Positions 61,838-64,000 of a DNA stretch of 64,000 bases are shown one piece after another (positions within the stretch are counted from its first letter, which is position 1; each line of letters begins with the position of its first letter). This stretch comes from Enterovibrio paralichthyis (GTDB taxonomy: Bacteria; Pseudomonadota; Gammaproteobacteria; Enterobacterales; Vibrionaceae). The notes under the pieces are model-generated. The model had not been told where the DNA came from. It searched no databases and was given only the letters and a program-made list of their open reading frames with translations. Position numbers and translations under genes: made by a program. Location: assembly GCF_019209835.1 (NCBI RefSeq), contig NZ_JAHUTS010000021.1, positions 1-64,000 of the forward strand, given 5' to 3'.

Positions 61838-63541
61838 ATGCAGCTGTTGACCAACCATATCGGCTACGAGCGCACAGGCTCCAAACAGGCGCTTATTCTT
61901 TCGGCACAAGCTGTCGATGCCGCACATGCCGATATCGTTGATTGCCGCAGTGGGCAATCTGTGATGCAGCTGCCTGTTTTTGCTTGTGGTTCAGTAGACC
62001 AATGGCATACCGGCGACGTATTCCGTGTAGATTTCACCGCCCTTCAGGAAAGCGGTGAGTACTGCCTCAAAGTCGGGGAGGTTACCTCCCCTTCTTTTTC
62101 CATTGCCGACGGTATTCTGTTCGATCGCACGTTTTCCGATGTGATCCACTACTTCAAATCCCAACGTTGTACAGGCATCTTTGATAAACACGACCGCGCC
62201 GCCCAGGTATGGGGAACAGAGCGCCGCGTGGATGTACATGGCGGTTGGTACGATGCGTCCGGTGACGTCAGTAAGTACTTCAGCCACCTTTCTTACGCTA
62301 ATTATCTCAATCCACAGCAAATTCCGATGGTAGTCTGGAATATGCTGCACAGCCTCGAAGCCCTATACGAGGCATTACCACGTTTTACCCAGGTACGCTT
62401 GCAGGACGAAGCCCTGCACGGCGCTGACTTTTTGGTACGCATGCAGGATGCAGCCGGGTACTTCTACCTGACGGTCTTCGACAAATGGAGCAAAGACCCT
62501 GCCCAGCGTCATGTCTGTGCGTACGAAACCCAGCAAGGTCACAAAACCGACAGTTACCAGGCAGCATTCCGCCAAGGCGGTGGTATAGCCATTGCAGCCC
62601 TGTCTGCCGCAGCCCGTTTGGGACTGGACGGCGAATTTGACGCAGCGACCTACCAAAACACTGCGGAAACCGGGTACTGGCACCTCAAACAGCACAACAC
62701 TGAGTATCTGGATGACGGTGTAGAGAACACTATCGACTTTTATTGTGCCCTGCTGGCAGCCACCGAGCTTTACAAGCTGACCGAAAAAACTGCCTTCCTT
62801 GAAGAAGCGCGTTATTGGGCCACCAAGCTTGCTGAACAACAGCACAGCGACAGCACCATCAATCATTTCTGGTCAGCCAACGGTGACGGCTCACGTCCGT
62901 ATTTTCATGCGGCAGAAGCGGGTCTACCCGCCATCTCCCTGATGCAATACCTGCAGATTGAAAGTGACACACCGTTGAAAACCAAGTTCGCCCAAGTTGT
63001 CGTGAACGCGTTGAACTTTGAACTGAATATCACGCAGGAAGTGGCCAACCCGTTTGGCTATCCACGTCAGTACATCAAAAACGTGGATGCCGACAAACGC
63101 ACCAGCTTTTTCATCGCCCAACGCAATGAAACCGGTTACTGGTGGCAGGGTGAGAATGCCCGTCTCGGTTCACTGGCAGCCATGGCATATATGGCCACCA
63201 GCTATGTTGACGATGATTCCCTGAAAACGCGTCTTCGCGAGTTCGGCCAAAATACACTGAACTGGATTGTTGGGCTCAACCCGTATGACATGTGCATGCT
63301 TGATGGCCATGGCCGCAACAACCCGGATTACCTGCCCCATCTTGGATTTTTCAATGCCAAAGGCGGTGTCTGCAACGGCATCACCGCAGGCTTTGAAAAC
63401 GAGCATGACATTGCCTTCAAGCCTGACGGCCAAAAAGACGACATGCTGCAGAACTGGCGCTGGGGTGAACAATGGATCCCTCACGGTGCCTGGTATCTGC
63501 TGGCAATTGCAATGCAAAAGAAGGATGTGCTGAATGGCTAA
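61838..63541 (+). CDS. GH9-family exo-beta-D-glucosaminidase-like enzyme
   Basis: 567-residue glycoside hydrolase of family 9. An N-terminal immunoglobulin-like domain (MQLLTNHIGYERTGSKQALIL) precedes the (alpha/alpha)6 catalytic domain with the catalytic Asp pair in HGGWYDASGDVSKYF, GLNPYDMCMLDGHGRNNPDYLP, and the acid Glu in AGFENEHDIAF. There is no signal peptide, so it acts in the cytoplasm on imported sugars. Related Vibrio and Photobacterium enzymes remove glucosamine from chitosan oligosaccharides. TAGGAGG precedes the ATG at 61838. Its stop overlaps the kinase start by 8 nt. Confidence 0.85.
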   Translation: MQLLTNHIGYERTGSKQALILSAQAVDAAHADIVDCRSGQSVMQLPVFACGSVDQWHTGDVFRVDFTALQESGEYCLKVGEVTSPSFSIADGILFDRTFSDVIHYFKSQRCTGIFDKHDRAAQVWGTERRVDVHGGWYDASGDVSKYFSHLSYANYLNPQQIPMVVWNMLHSLEALYEALPRFTQVRLQDEALHGADFLVRMQDAAGYFYLTVFDKWSKDPAQRHVCAYETQQGHKTDSYQAAFRQGGGIAIAALSAAARLGLDGEFDAATYQNTAETGYWHLKQHNTEYLDDGVENTIDFYCALLAATELYKLTEKTAFLEEARYWATKLAEQQHSDSTINHFWSANGDGSRPYFHAAEAGLPAISLMQYLQIESDTPLKTKFAQVVVNALNFELNITQEVANPFGYPRQYIKNVDADKRTSFFIAQRNETGYWWQGENARLGSLAAMAYMATSYVDDDSLKTRLREFGQNTLNWIVGLNPYDMCMLDGHGRNNPDYLPHLGFFNAKGGVCNGITAGFENEHDIAFKPDGQKDDMLQNWRWGEQWIPHGAWYLLAIAMQKKDVLNG

Positions 63542-64000
63542 GTTCTTTTGTGGTGTAGATGGTGGCGGTACCTCCTGCCGCGCACGCATTGTCGATGCCA
63601 ACGGACAGTTTCTTGGTGAAGCGAAAACCGGCAGTGCCAATATTCTGCTGGGTGTTGAGCTTGCGATGGAAAACATCCAAAGCGCCATTACCCAGGCAGC
63701 AGAACAGGCGGGTATTGCCGATTTGAGCCAATTGCACGTGGGCATGGCATTGGCAGCTGCAGAGCAGCAATCCGCTTGGCAAGCCTTCATGGCACTGCCA
63801 CATCCTTTTGGCCATCTGACATTAAATACCGATGGGTATGGTGCCTGTATGGGAGCCTTTGGCGGTGAAAACGGCGCTATCGTGATTGCTGGTACCGGCT
63901 CTGTTGGCATTTATCTGGAAAACGGTCAGCAGCATGTGCTGGGAGGCCGTGAGTTTCCAATTTCCGATCAGGGCGGTGGTGCTGTGTTGGGTCTTCGCCT
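63534..64000 (+). CDS. gspK: Glucosamine kinase GspK (partial, cut by window edge)
   Basis: The first 155 or so residues of a BadF/BadG-type sugar kinase. It starts MAKFFCGVDGGGTSCRARIVD with the phosphate-1 loop, and later has DGYGACMGAFGG and IVIAGTGSVGIYLENG, the phosphate-2 and adenosine-type motifs. The V. cholerae gene following the GH9 gene encodes a glucosamine-specific kinase. AAGGA is 8 nt before the ATG, which overlaps the GH9 stop by 8 nt. The frame is open to the window end, so the gene is truncated only by the window. Confidence 0.85.
   Translation, partial: MAKFFCGVDGGGTSCRARIVDANGQFLGEAKTGSANILLGVELAMENIQSAITQAAEQAGIADLSQLHVGMALAAAEQQSAWQAFMALPHPFGHLTLNTDGYGACMGAFGGENGAIVIAGTGSVGIYLENGQQHVLGGREFPISDQGGGAVLGLR

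Noticed and set aside
1..64000. Mobile elements, CRISPR arrays, tRNA or rRNA genes, defence islands
   Set aside because: None was seen by reading: no transposase or integrase motifs, no regularly spaced repeats, no cloverleaf candidates, and no compositional break.

Overview
The window looks like a chromosomal segment of a Vibrionaceae bacterium (Vibrio, Photobacterium, Grimontia or a close relative). The reasons are a ChiS-type hybrid sensor next to a chitin-oligosaccharide ABC operon, two tandem glutamate synthase operons, a DUF3545-like small protein, and gene order that I recall from the V. cholerae loci VC2356-VC2382 and VC0614-VC0631. No rRNA, tRNA, CRISPR array, insertion sequence or phage gene was seen. 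Almost every gene is a recognisable core gene, and base composition gives no sign of a foreign island.

Layout. 1-8.3 kb: two AGCS sodium/amino-acid symporters flank yaaA; then a DUF3545-like gene, a hemerythrin-domain protein, ung and nfo (base-excision repair) and grcA. 8.3-13.3 kb: thrLABC on the minus strand with an attenuator. 13.4-16.4 kb: aceK, a small outer-membrane protein and an RraA-family gene. 17.2-23.2 kb: arcA and arcB facing each other, a PAS-GGDEF diguanylate cyclase and yhcC. 23.8-36.1 kb: gltB-gltD twice in tandem. 36.2-39.4 kb: mtnN, a CbiB-like gene, btuF and yadS. 39.6-51.6 kb: a VOC protein, tyrS, an M23 murein hydrolase, an RND pump with its adaptor, erpA, hemL, an AI-2E transporter and rsmC. 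51.9-64 kb: chiS and the chitin operon (binding protein, two permeases, two ATPases, GH9 glucosaminidase, glucosamine kinase cut by the window edge).

The genes group by function. ArcA/ArcB and FNR-like sites upstream of grcA and arcA form an anaerobic control set. The glt and thr operons cover nitrogen assimilation and aspartate-family amino acids. mtnN, the CbiB-like gene and btuF suggest purine-thioether recycling and cobamide salvage. An IscR-type box sits on the erpA promoter. The chitin operon takes up chitin/chitosan oligosaccharides and passes them to cytoplasmic hydrolysis and phosphorylation.

Best leads: an unannotated 35-residue membrane microprotein antisense to the hemL/AI-2E gap (49219-49326); tandem FNR boxes exactly 53 bp apart at grcA; an ArcB that keeps Cys180 but has Tyr at the position of E. 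coli Cys241; clustered repeats, a long palindrome and a CRP-like site ahead of the chitin operon; structured leaders on arcA and both glt operons; and a gene order that combines linkages known separately in E. coli. I did not find a clearly new multi-gene system.
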